From assembly GCA_035295745.1 (NCBI GenBank), contig DATGIL010000067.1, positions 1 through 52,733 on the forward strand: 52,733 nt of DNA. The letters run 5' to 3'. The translations under genes and the position numbers were made by a program. Of the stretch, positions 1 to 7,220 are shown one piece after another. The first letter of the stretch is position 1. Each line of letters starts with the position of its first letter. The stretch is from JAIQFL01 sp035295745. GTDB taxonomy: Bacteria > Acidobacteriota > Terriglobia > Bryobacterales > Bryobacteraceae. The notes beneath the pieces were generated by a model. It searched no databases. It was not told the origin of the DNA and saw only the letters and a list, made by a program, of their open reading frames with translations.

Positions 1-109
1 TTCTAACTCCGCCACCAGTTGCTGGATTTCCGCTCGGTTCCGGCGGCGCTTGATGTTCGTGGCTTGCGTCTGTTTGTCCACCCCTCCAGTTCATCACTGG
101 TGGCGGCGC

Positions 110-2296
110 ATGAAAAGGGTGCGGTTGCTCAGACGCTTACATTACATCCTCGACCGACGAGCGGGAACCCTGCGCCGCGGCGATGCAGCGGTCGACCTTC
201 GCTCGAAGTCCTTCGAGGTTCTTGTGTACCTGGTCGAACGCCACGGCCGATTGGTTGAACGCGAAGAACTGATGCGGGCGGTGTGGCCCGACGTCGAGGT
301 GACCGACGAGTCCATTACGCGGTGCATCGCTGATATCCGCAAGGCTCTGTCCGATGATGCGCAGAGGTTGATTCGGACTATGCCACGGCGCGGGTACTTG
401 TTCGCCGCTCCGGTAGCTACACTGATCCCGGAGCCCCCGCGTACCCAGGCAGCCGCTCCTGAGGTCGTCACCAGGCTGCCCTGGAACCCGCGAATCAGTT
501 GGATCTGGGCCGTTCTAGTGCCGGCGTTCCTTGTCGCTGGAGCCTTCGTTTGGCGCTCGTGGCGAGGCCTGGAGAAAGCCGTGCCGCAACGAGCGGTCCC
601 GCTCATCACTCTCGCAGGATTGGCGCGTTATCCCTCCTTTTCCCCGGAAGGTGACCGTGTAGCATTCACCTGGACCGGTCCAAAGCAAGACAACACCGAC
701 ATTTATGTTCAACAGATCGGCGCCGGCTCGCCCATGCGCCTGACCACCGACCCGGCCAATGATTACAATCCGGTCTGGTCCCCTGACGGCCGCTGGATTG
801 CCTTTCTACGGCGTGACCGGGAAGACACGAGCAGGAGCGAGTTACGCCTCATCGCTCCACTCGGAGGGGTGGAGCGCAAATTAGCGGAGATCCGCGTGCC
901 TAACACGTACTTTCTCATTCCTCCCTACCTCGGATGGTGTCCGGACAGCCATTGCGTAGTGGTTGCGAATTCCGCCGTCGGGGGAAGAGGCACTGCATTG
1001 TTCGCGGTCTCGCTCGATACCGGGGAACAATCTCAGTTGACGCGCTTCGAAGGTCCTGGCGGCGATACGAATCCTGCGGTTTCTCCTGATGGCAAGTGGC
1101 TGGTGTTCCGGCGGCAATCGGGCGGCGGGTGGACAGGAGAGCTTTACCGCCTTTCGCTCGGCCCTGGCCTGAAGCCTGTTGGCGACGCGCAGCGTCTGAC
1201 GCCAGCCGAGCTGGATGCGGGCTATCCGACGTGGATGCCTGACGGAGAGGAGATTCTTTTCAGCACCGAGGCCGCGGAGGTCAGGGGAAGCCTCTGGCGG
1301 ACCGCCGTGTTTGGACACAAAGCGCCTGAGCGCCTGCCGTTCGTTGGGGAAGACGGCATGATGCCCGTAGTCTCGCGGCCCCAACCCGGCCGGCCGTCTC
1401 GCCTGGTCTATGTTCGGAGTTTCCAGGATTCCAATATCTGGCGCATCCAGACTTCAACTCCCGGATCGCCGGCGTCCGCGCCGCCCGTGATGGCTATCTC
1501 GTCTTCCCGAAGGGAATGCGTTCCTCAGCTTTCTCCCGACGGCCGCCACGTCGCCTTTGGATCCGATCGCTCGGGCGCCTGGGAAGTCTGGGTATCTGAT
1601 CTCGATGGGTCCAACGCCGTGCAAATGACATTCTTTGAAACGGCCGCCGGAGCTCCCGGCTGGTCTCCCGACGGCGAGCGCATTGTTTTCGATGGACCTT
1701 CAGAGGGGCGCAGGGACCTTTTTGTAGTCCCCGCTGTGGGTGGCAAGCCTCGCAGTTTGAGCGTCCATCCGGCCAACTGTACCCGGCCCAGTTTCTCCCG
1801 AGACGGCAAGTGGATCTACTTTACGTCCAACCGAACGGGCGAGCGTCAGATATGGAAAATGCCCTCTTCCGGCGGTGAGGCCATCCAGGTAACCAGCAAC
1901 GGGGCTTTCGCGGCGTTCGAATCACCAGATGGGCGCTATTTATACTACAACCAGACCATGGAGAAGCCCAGCCCGTTGTGGCGGGTACCGGCTTCTGGCG
2001 GCGTGCCCGTCAAGGTTTTGGACGGCGTCGTTCTTGGCGCATTCGCGGTGATCGACCGTGGTATCTACTACATTGATCGGCCCGCCGGCAATGGAGGCCT
2101 CCTTTATAACGACCGGCCTTCCGGGACGACGCGCCTTCGATACTTCGACTTGGCCTCCCGTCAATCCACGACCGTGGCCAACGGCCTCGGTAGCGTATAC
2201 CTCGGCTTGACGGCCTCCAAGGACGGCCGCACGGTTTTCTATTCCCGTGTCGACTCGTCCTTAGACGACCTCATGCTGGTGGAGAACTTCCGGTGA
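110..2296 (+). CDS. Winged-helix regulator fused to a TolB-like (PD40) beta-propeller
   Basis: A 728-residue protein. Residues about 10-100 form an OmpR/CadC-type winged helix, with the typical ending T-M-P-R-R-G-Y-L-F. One membrane helix follows at about 131-148. The rest is a beta-propeller with at least seven PD40 repeats carrying the S-P-D-G-x-x-[IV]-[AV]-F core. Proteins of this layout are common in acidobacteria and are thought to bind DNA in the cytoplasm while the propeller senses something outside. The ligand cannot be read from the sequence. An upstream in-frame ATG exists at 50, but its 20 extra residues look random and the winged-helix fold starts just after the ATG at 110, so 110 is preferred; neither has a strong ribosome site. 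The gene converges with the next one, leaving 6 bp between stops. The domain reading is firm; the regulatory target is unknown. Confidence 0.85.
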   Translation: MKRVRLLRRLHYILDRRAGTLRRGDAAVDLRSKSFEVLVYLVERHGRLVEREELMRAVWPDVEVTDESITRCIADIRKALSDDAQRLIRTMPRRGYLFAAPVATLIPEPPRTQAAAPEVVTRLPWNPRISWIWAVLVPAFLVAGAFVWRSWRGLEKAVPQRAVPLITLAGLARYPSFSPEGDRVAFTWTGPKQDNTDIYVQQIGAGSPMRLTTDPANDYNPVWSPDGRWIAFLRRDREDTSRSELRLIAPLGGVERKLAEIRVPNTYFLIPPYLGWCPDSHCVVVANSAVGGRGTALFAVSLDTGEQSQLTRFEGPGGDTNPAVSPDGKWLVFRRQSGGGWTGELYRLSLGPGLKPVGDAQRLTPAELDAGYPTWMPDGEEILFSTEAAEVRGSLWRTAVFGHKAPERLPFVGEDGMMPVVSRPQPGRPSRLVYVRSFQDSNIWRIQTSTPGSPASAPPVMAISSSRRECVPQLSPDGRHVAFGSDRSGAWEVWVSDLDGSNAVQMTFFETAAGAPGWSPDGERIVFDGPSEGRRDLFVVPAVGGKPRSLSVHPANCTRPSFSRDGKWIYFTSNRTGERQIWKMPSSGGEAIQVTSNGAFAAFESPDGRYLYYNQTMEKPSPLWRVPASGGVPVKVLDGVVLGAFAVIDRGIYYIDRPAGNGGLLYNDRPSGTTRLRYFDLASRQSTTVANGLGSVYLGLTASKDGRTVFYSRVDSSLDDLMLVENFR

Positions 2297-2302
2297 ATTG
2301 CG

Positions 2303-2743
2303 TCAGTAGTAAATCCGTGTGCCGGTGGCGATCAGAACATCACCTTTGTCGGTGGAAATCATGGTGATCTGCCGCCCATCCGGTGAAATTATAAAGTTGT
2401 AGTGCCCGTTCGGATTCGGCGAGAAATTGAGTGTCAGACTTCCAGTGCAATCCCGGTTGACCGTGTACGAGCCTGTAAGGGTGAACGGCGGCGTCACGTT
2501 CAGCGGAGGATTGGCCCCAACGATGGTGGATGACGGCAGTTGAATGTTCCCCACTCCGTCGAAAACAAACTTCGCCATCGTAGCGACCGGCCCGGTATTA
2601 CCGTTCCATACCGGGCTGCCCGCGGTTCCAGTGAGCGTAACAACATAGGCGCCGTTCAAGATGCCATTCTGGTTGGTGCATATCACGGAATCCGCCCAAA
2701 GCGGCATGGACGTCAGAGCGATGATCAAGAGCGAGCTTTTCAT
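2303..2743 (-). CDS. Small secreted protein of unknown function
   Basis: A 146-residue protein with a short signal peptide (MKSSLLIIALTSMPLWA), so it is probably exported. The mature part is rich in Gly, Thr, Asn and Ser and looks all-beta. It contains two cysteines, a stretch like G-S-Y-T-V-N-R-D-C-T-G-S-L-T and a later S-P-D-G-R-Q-I. Small secreted beta proteins of this style are frequent in Solibacter-type genomes, but I do not recognise a named family. The start is well supported by GAGGAG five bases upstream of the ATG. It lies alone between converging gene 110-2296 and the poly-HAMP gene upstream on the same strand. Confidence 0.7.
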   Translation of the reverse strand: MKSSLLIIALTSMPLWADSVICTNQNGILNGAYVVTLTGTAGSPVWNGNTGPVATMAKFVFDGVGNIQLPSSTIVGANPPLNVTPPFTLTGSYTVNRDCTGSLTLNFSPNPNGHYNFIISPDGRQITMISTDKGDVLIATGTRIYY

Positions 2744-2865
2744 GGTTTCTCCTCAGTGGGAAATCTCCCGCCGTCCAGCGTGCCTCACTGCGGCAATGAG
2801 AGTCCTGAAATCACCCTGAAAAATCATGAAAAAACGTGAACCAACGCCGCACTTGCTGACGGATG

Positions 2866-4392
2866 TTACCGATCCGCCTGCATCAGGGCGTTGCCCAGAA
2901 CGTCGGCTTCCGAGATGGTCTTCGCCTGCACCGTCAGATCGCCCTGCGAAATCTGCTCCGCCACGTGCGCGGCGGAGTCCAGCGTCACAATGGCCTGATT
3001 GACGTTGCCTTTGAGCGCGTCAAACTCACCCTGGTAAGCGTCGACAATTTTGGCGGGGATCTCGCCTTTCGCAATTAGGGCCAGTTTTCCCGCGGCGTTG
3101 TGCAGAGGAGCGGTGATCGCGTCGAGCGTGTCATTCACACCTTGAATCACCTTCTGATACTCACCTCGATGCCGGTTCTCATCAGCCCTTACCGAAAGCT
3201 CGCCTTTCACCGCGGCGGCGGAGACCATCCGCGCGTCGTGCACCAGAGCATCCACCGCCTCCATCATCTCGATGAAGGGCGGAATGAAGGAGTCCTGATC
3301 CGACCGCTTTCCGATTTGCCGGAACTTTTCGAGATTGGCGCGGTAGTCTCCCTTGGCCACGTTGTTGCATGCCAGGCTGGCAGCCCTGACCCTGTCGATC
3401 GTGTCGTTGGTGGCCCGTGCGACATCGCCATAGATACCCAGGTATTTGCCTGCCACCTTGGTGCTGTGATCGTTCACCGCCACACGTTGCAGCACCTGGT
3501 TGACTTCTACGAGCCCACTGAGGCCGTCACTGCAGCTGTTCAAGCTTTCATTCAATGATTGGAATTCGCCGTGAGCCTCACGCGTAATCTTCTGCGGGAT
3601 TTCGCCCTTCGCAATCTGCAGAAGCGCCTGGGCCGTAGTGTGAAGCGGTTCGACCACCCGGTCGAGGGTGTCGTTGATGCCTTGAATCACCTTCTTGAAC
3701 TCGCCCCGATGGCGGCCCACATCGGCGCGCTTCGACAGATCGCCGTTCACCGCGGCTGCGGAAAGCATCTGCGCGTCTTCCACCAGGGCGTCAATGGCCT
3801 CCATCATCCCGATGAACGGAGGCAGGAAGGAATCATTTTCTGAGCGCCTGCCAACCTGCTTGAATTTTTCGAGGTTGGCCTCGTAATCGCCCTTGGCCAC
3901 GTTGTTGCACGCCAGGCTAGCGGCCCGGATCCGGTCGATGGTGTCGTTGGTGGCCCGTGCCACTTCCCCGAAGATGCCCTGGTAGCTGCCGGTTACCTTG
4001 GTGCTGTGATCGTTGACCGACAGGCGTTGTAACACCTGATTTACTTCCGCCAGGCCCGCGAGCTCCTGCGCACAGGAGTTGAGGCTGTCTTTGATGAAAT
4101 TCAGTTCGCCCGGCAGAGCTCCAGTTATCTTTGGACAAGCTTCGCCCCGGCCAATATGCTGAGCCGCTTCTTGAATTGCTTCCAGAGCGCGGCTGGATGC
4201 TCCGAGATAGCGGTTTGCGAACCACAGCAGACCCACATCCAGCGCAAAAGCCGCGGCCAGCGCCACGGTGGCCGCCGTTTGCGCGGCACTTCCCGTCTGC
4301 GCGGCCAAGCCCAGCGCTCCTGCGGCGATCAGCAAGGCCGACAAAACTGCGGAAAAGAATTGTAGCTTGTTCCGGAACGAAATGAGCGTCAT
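2866..4392 (-). CDS. Poly-HAMP receptor lacking its signalling domain (probable truncated chemoreceptor)
   Basis: A 508-residue protein. Two membrane helices near the N-terminus are followed by a string of HAMP-like helical units such as Q-I-A-K-G-E-I-P-Q-K-I and A-A-V-N-G-D-L-S-K-R-A. A 180-residue block occurs twice, and a third partial unit ends with I-S-Q-G-D-L-T-V-Q-A. In methyl-accepting chemotaxis proteins and some histidine kinases such units lead into a long signalling hairpin or kinase domain. Here the protein stops right after L-G-N-A-L-M-Q, where that hairpin normally begins. One base out of frame past the stop, G-N-I-R-Q-Q-V can be read, which resembles the usual continuation. 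A frameshift plus loss of the 3' part is therefore likely (inference), though a naturally short adaptor is possible. The ATG at 4392 is chosen over a TTG at 4449 because the first membrane segment follows directly. Confidence 0.75.
   Translation of the reverse strand: MTLISFRNKLQFFSAVLSALLIAAGALGLAAQTGSAAQTAATVALAAAFALDVGLLWFANRYLGASSRALEAIQEAAQHIGRGEACPKITGALPGELNFIKDSLNSCAQELAGLAEVNQVLQRLSVNDHSTKVTGSYQGIFGEVARATNDTIDRIRAASLACNNVAKGDYEANLEKFKQVGRRSENDSFLPPFIGMMEAIDALVEDAQMLSAAAVNGDLSKRADVGRHRGEFKKVIQGINDTLDRVVEPLHTTAQALLQIAKGEIPQKITREAHGEFQSLNESLNSCSDGLSGLVEVNQVLQRVAVNDHSTKVAGKYLGIYGDVARATNDTIDRVRAASLACNNVAKGDYRANLEKFRQIGKRSDQDSFIPPFIEMMEAVDALVHDARMVSAAAVKGELSVRADENRHRGEYQKVIQGVNDTLDAITAPLHNAAGKLALIAKGEIPAKIVDAYQGEFDALKGNVNQAIVTLDSAAHVAEQISQGDLTVQAKTISEADVLGNALMQADR
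3041..4120 (-). repeat. 540-bp in-frame tandem duplication inside the poly-HAMP gene
   Basis: The same coding block appears twice with an exact 540-bp (180-codon) period. For example, GTGCTGTGATCGTT is at 3461 and again at 4001. Both copies encode V-N-D-H-S-T-K-V, A-R-A-T-N-D-T-I-D-R and A-S-L-A-C-N-N-V-A-K-G-D-Y. The copies differ at many third positions and some residues, so the duplication is old. Outer limits are approximate. Confidence 0.85.
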
Positions 4393-4459
4393 AAGAGTTC
4401 TTTGGGAGCGGTCTCGCGGACGCCTGTATGCGGCCCACCGCAGTCCCAAAGAACCTTAT
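4391..4459 (-). promoter_or_regulatory. Long inverted repeat over the start of the poly-HAMP gene
   Basis: Arms ATAAGAGTTCTTTGGGA (4391-4407) and TCCCAAAGAACCTTAT (4444-4459) pair with a single one-base bulge. The stem continues inward with GCGGT (4408-4412) and ACCGC (4437-4441). In the minus-strand transcript the closing arm reaches the first bases of the ATG at 4392, so folding would hide the start codon. It could control translation, act as an operator, or end the upstream gene. There is no run of T, so a simple terminator is less likely. Confidence 0.55.
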
Positions 4460-4526
4460 CGACGCTAGGGTGGAGAGCTTTAGCCCTTCAGCCATCCGCC
4501 GCCCAGCCGAGTTCCTTCGAGCCAGT

Positions 4527-5093
4527 TCAATAAATATGATCTGCCGGTACCATCTTGGTCCGAGGGCCGCTCCAGCCCGACTTGCGCCACTCGTCGGCGA
4601 GTTGCTCGACTTCAATTGCTCCCGAACCGTCCATGATTTTGCGCGCGGTCTTTTCGCGGTCGTCGTCCACGCCGTGCACGGTGATCAGCGCGCCGCCACG
4701 ATGGATTCCCTCGGCATAGAATTCCGCTTTCTCTTCGGTGATGCCGTGATCCTTTAACAATCCGATGACGCCTCCCGCCGCCACACCAGCAGTCATTCCT
4801 CCGATGGCGGCAGCGATTGGCCCCATCGCAATTAGCGGTCCGATTCCGGGCAGCACTACCGCGATTGCGCCGGCCGCCAACCCGATCATGCCCCCGACGA
4901 ACGCGTCCGACGCGGCTTCCGACTCGCTCCCCGAGTCCTTCAAAACGGGACCGACTTTAGGTAATTCATGCGGGCGATTGTCGCTGGCCATAAAGCTGAC
5001 TTCGTCCTGGGTGAAGCCGGCTTGATATAGGGCCGTTTTTGCGCGCTCGCCTTCCACTTGTGTGCGGAAAAATCCAGCAATTGCTTTGGCCAT
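4527..5093 (-). CDS. Glycine-zipper stress-type membrane protein
   Basis: A 188-residue protein. The first 40 residues (M-A-K-A-I-A-G-F-F-R then E-x-A-K-x-A-L-x-x-A-G-F) match the ferredoxin-like start seen in general-stress proteins of the YflT/GsiB-neighbour type. The middle (about 65-118) is very rich in Gly/Ala/Ile with G-x-x-x-G spacing, like the membrane-active glycine zipper of those proteins. A second similar half (L-L-K-D-H-G-I-T-E-E-K-A-E-F-Y) follows. Its function is unknown; such proteins are usually linked to stress. An upstream in-frame start at 5117 is less likely because the family begins at M-A-K. The C-terminus (about 175-188) is polar. Confidence 0.65.
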   Translation of the reverse strand: MAKAIAGFFRTQVEGERAKTALYQAGFTQDEVSFMASDNRPHELPKVGPVLKDSGSESEAASDAFVGGMIGLAAGAIAVVLPGIGPLIAMGPIAAAIGGMTAGVAAGGVIGLLKDHGITEEKAEFYAEGIHRGGALITVHGVDDDREKTARKIMDGSGAIEVEQLADEWRKSGWSGPRTKMVPADHIY

Positions 5094-5138
5094 ACTACCG
5101 TACGAGCATCCGGCCATCCAGTGTGGGATTTCACGCGG

Positions 5139-5975
5139 TCAGTTTTCGGTCGGTTTCTCGATGCGGTCGATTACGACATATGGGATGGGGCCCTTTTGTG
5201 ACTCCAACCGAAGCCCAAGCTGTTCCTGAAGTGCGGTAAAGATGCTGGGACCGTCCGGATCTGTCGACACGGGAGCCGCTTCTTTGCTCGAGTCGCCCGG
5301 GGGCGGCGTCTGAGGCTGGTCGATGGCGAATTGGAGTTTGAAATTGTACTTCCCCGTGAGTTCCGTTTTGTCGATTACAGGACGCCCCAGTTGGCTGGAA
5401 AGCACATTGGCCAGCATCGGCAACTGCGCCGCCATACCCGAGAGTTGCCCTCTCTCCATCCGAAGGCCGACCGGGCCATCCGCGGACTCAGTCACGGTCT
5501 CGAGTTTCGATCCACCTTTGGCGACCACCAGGGCATACACCGGGCCTTCTCGCGTCTCACGGCGGACGGTGAGGTGAAATCGGTCCGCCAGCAGATTCCG
5601 CATGCGTTCCCGCATACGCTCGGCCATCGCTTGCCGTTGGGCATCGCTCATTTTGCGCGGATCGGCACCCTCCTCGGAGCCGGGCTGCGGTTTGGCGAGC
5701 ACATCGTAACGATCCGCGTTGATCCAGGAAGGCCCGCCCGTGAGTTGGAAATCGCGAATATCGTAGGCAAATGTGATCAGCATGCGCACCGGGGCATTGG
5801 TGACCCGCATGCTGCCTCCCGGTTGGAATAGTAGCGACGTGCCGCGCGCATCGGGAGCTGCCGGCTTGATAGATGCCACTTCAAAGGTGAGAGGGGAGGT
5901 GCCTGACTGAGCAAAAAGCCCGGCCGCCATAATAAACCCCAAACTCGCACCGAACATTGTTCCCATTTTCCGCAT
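5139..5975 (-). CDS. TIGR03435-type secreted protein (DUF3738)
   Basis: A 278-residue exported protein. After a signal peptide comes the hallmark F-E-V-A-S-I-K-P-A, then F-Q-P-G-G, the block T-F-A-Y-D-I-R-D-F-Q-L-T-G-G-P-S-W, D-R-Y-D-V-L-A-K, R-x-x-L-L-A-D-R-F-H-L-T-V-R-R-E-T and L-G-L-R-L-E-S-Q-K-G-P-I. These are signatures of the family first described from Solibacter usitatus, found almost only in acidobacteria and of unknown function. GGGGAGG lies directly against the first ATG; the next ATG (5966) has a 9-base spacing but loses the basic residues of the signal peptide, so the start is uncertain by three codons. The gene sits alone, upstream of the stress-type protein on the same strand. 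Confidence 0.9.
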   Translation of the reverse strand: MRKMGTMFGASLGFIMAAGLFAQSGTSPLTFEVASIKPAAPDARGTSLLFQPGGSMRVTNAPVRMLITFAYDIRDFQLTGGPSWINADRYDVLAKPQPGSEEGADPRKMSDAQRQAMAERMRERMRNLLADRFHLTVRRETREGPVYALVVAKGGSKLETVTESADGPVGLRMERGQLSGMAAQLPMLANVLSSQLGRPVIDKTELTGKYNFKLQFAIDQPQTPPPGDSSKEAAPVSTDPDGPSIFTALQEQLGLRLESQKGPIPYVVIDRIEKPTEN

Positions 5976-6368
5976 CCTCCCCAGCGCGTATGCCCGTGCC
6001 TTTTATAACGTCTCATCCGAGCTCTCGTTAGCAACTGTTTCCCAAATTTGTTGACTATTTTACAGACGATTACGATTGGCAACCGCGACGTGCTGTTCAC
6101 CCTCAGTCCCGCACTGGAGATTCCGCTTTCGACACGCGACCTCGGTGAAAACGACTCGCTTCCGGGATCAAGACCTACGGGTCACGGAGGGGCTGGCCTT
6201 CGTTTGGGAAGAACAGTTTCAGATTCTTGGCTTCGCTTGTGCCCACAATCTTGGGTCCCGGGCATACGAGGCGGTCCTCCTCAAAAAACTGGAATCGCAA
6301 GGCTGAGTGGTCCGAAATCGTTTGCTCGATCACAGCCGTTCACCGTGCATGTGGCACAATGTACGGTA
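5976..6368 (+). other. Gene-poor stretch with a possible coding remnant
   Basis: Between two outward-reading genes. One short frame, 6076-6306, ends in a natural-looking stretch (V-T-E-G-L-A-F-V-W-E-E-Q-F-Q-I-L-G-F, then A-Y-E-A-V-L-L-K-K-L-E), but its first half is Arg/Ser-rich noise and it has no ribosome site. It may be the tail of a decayed gene. The stretch should also hold the promoters of both flanking genes; no clear -35/-10 pair was found. Confidence 0.3.
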
Positions 6369-7157
6369 ATGCGACTCATGATCGTTGCGGCCGCCCTGGC
6401 TGCGTGCGCTTGCGGCCCTGCTACGCAAGCGGGAGGGACCCCGGAGTATGGGTACGAAGTGGTGCATGCGTATCCCCACGATAAGCTCGCCTTCACCGAA
6501 GGGCTGTTCTATCTGAACGGATTTCTCTATGAAAGCACCGGTCTCGAATCGCAATCCTCGGTTCGCAAAGTGAATCTCGAGACCGGCGAAGTAGTGCAGA
6601 AGCACGATCTGCCCGAACAGTATTTCGGGGAAGGCATTATTGCCTGGAAAGATCGCCTGATTCAGCTCACCTACAAGACCGAGGTCGGATTCGTGTACGA
6701 CCTGAATACCTTCGCCGTGAGAAGCGAGTTTCACTATCCCGGAGAGGGATGGGCGTTCACCACCGACGGCAAGCGCATCATCATGGACGACGGATCGGCG
6801 GAGTTGCGGTTCTGGGATCCCGAGACCCTGAAGGAAACCGGCCGCCTGACGGTGACCGATAACGGCCAGCCAGTGGTCGAACTCAACGAGTTGGAGTGGG
6901 TAAAGGGCGAAATCTACGCAAATATCTGGAAGACCGAGAAGATCGCGCGCATCGATCCGAAGACTGGACACGTCGTCGGCTGGATCGATCTCACGGGGCT
7001 GTTGAAGCCTTCGGATATGGTCACGGAAGGGGACTTCGCGACGGACGTGCTGAACGGCATCGCTTACGACGCCGAGCATGACCGCCTGTTCGTCACCGGA
7101 AAGCGTTGGCCCAAGCTGTTTGAGATCCGCCTGGTGAAAAAGTCGGGCGCGCAGTAG
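6369..7157 (+). CDS. Lipoprotein glutaminyl-peptide cyclotransferase
   Basis: A 262-residue protein of the plant/bacterial (papaya-type, Glu_cyclase_2) glutaminyl cyclase family, which converts N-terminal glutamine of proteins to pyroglutamate. The typical blocks are all present: V-V-H-A-Y-P-H-D-K-L-A-F-T-E-G-L, then L-Y-E-S-T-G-L, G-E-G-I, W-K-D-R-L-I-Q-L-T-Y-K, F-x-Y-x-G-E-G-W-A-F-T-T-D-G, L-N-E-L-E-W and D-V-L-N-G-I-A-Y-D. They make a five-bladed propeller. The N-terminus carries a lipobox (L-A-A-C at about 9-12... then G), so the enzyme is probably anchored in a membrane facing the periplasm. The frame is open back to 6048, but the 107 extra residues lack protein-like features. A strong hairpin after the stop belongs to the opposite strand. 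Confidence 0.9.
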   Translation: MRLMIVAAALAACACGPATQAGGTPEYGYEVVHAYPHDKLAFTEGLFYLNGFLYESTGLESQSSVRKVNLETGEVVQKHDLPEQYFGEGIIAWKDRLIQLTYKTEVGFVYDLNTFAVRSEFHYPGEGWAFTTDGKRIIMDDGSAELRFWDPETLKETGRLTVTDNGQPVVELNELEWVKGEIYANIWKTEKIARIDPKTGHVVGWIDLTGLLKPSDMVTEGDFATDVLNGIAYDAEHDRLFVTGKRWPKLFEIRLVKKSGAQ

Positions 7158-7165
7158 GGGGAAAC

Positions 7166-7199
7166 AAAAAAGGCCAGGCTGCCCGAAAGCAGCCTGGCC
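7166..7199 (-). terminator. Rho-independent terminator of the first Oar-like receptor
   Basis: Perfect 11-bp arms GGCCAGGCTGC (7172-7182) and GCAGCCTGGCC (7189-7199) with a 6-base loop. On the minus strand the stem is followed by six T (7166-7171). It lies 22 bp beyond the stop of the receptor gene and 8 bp from the cyclase stop. The plus side has no T run, so it serves the minus strand. Confidence 0.9.
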
Positions 7200-7220
7200 G
7201 AAGTGAAATTCAAAGCGGCT

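Noticed and set aside
4527..5117. Eight-residue longer start of the stress-type protein
   Set aside because: The conserved family start is M-A-K at 5093.
6048..6368. 107-codon N-terminal extension of the glutaminyl cyclase
   Set aside because: A lipobox signal peptide begins at 6369, and the extension has no protein-like features.
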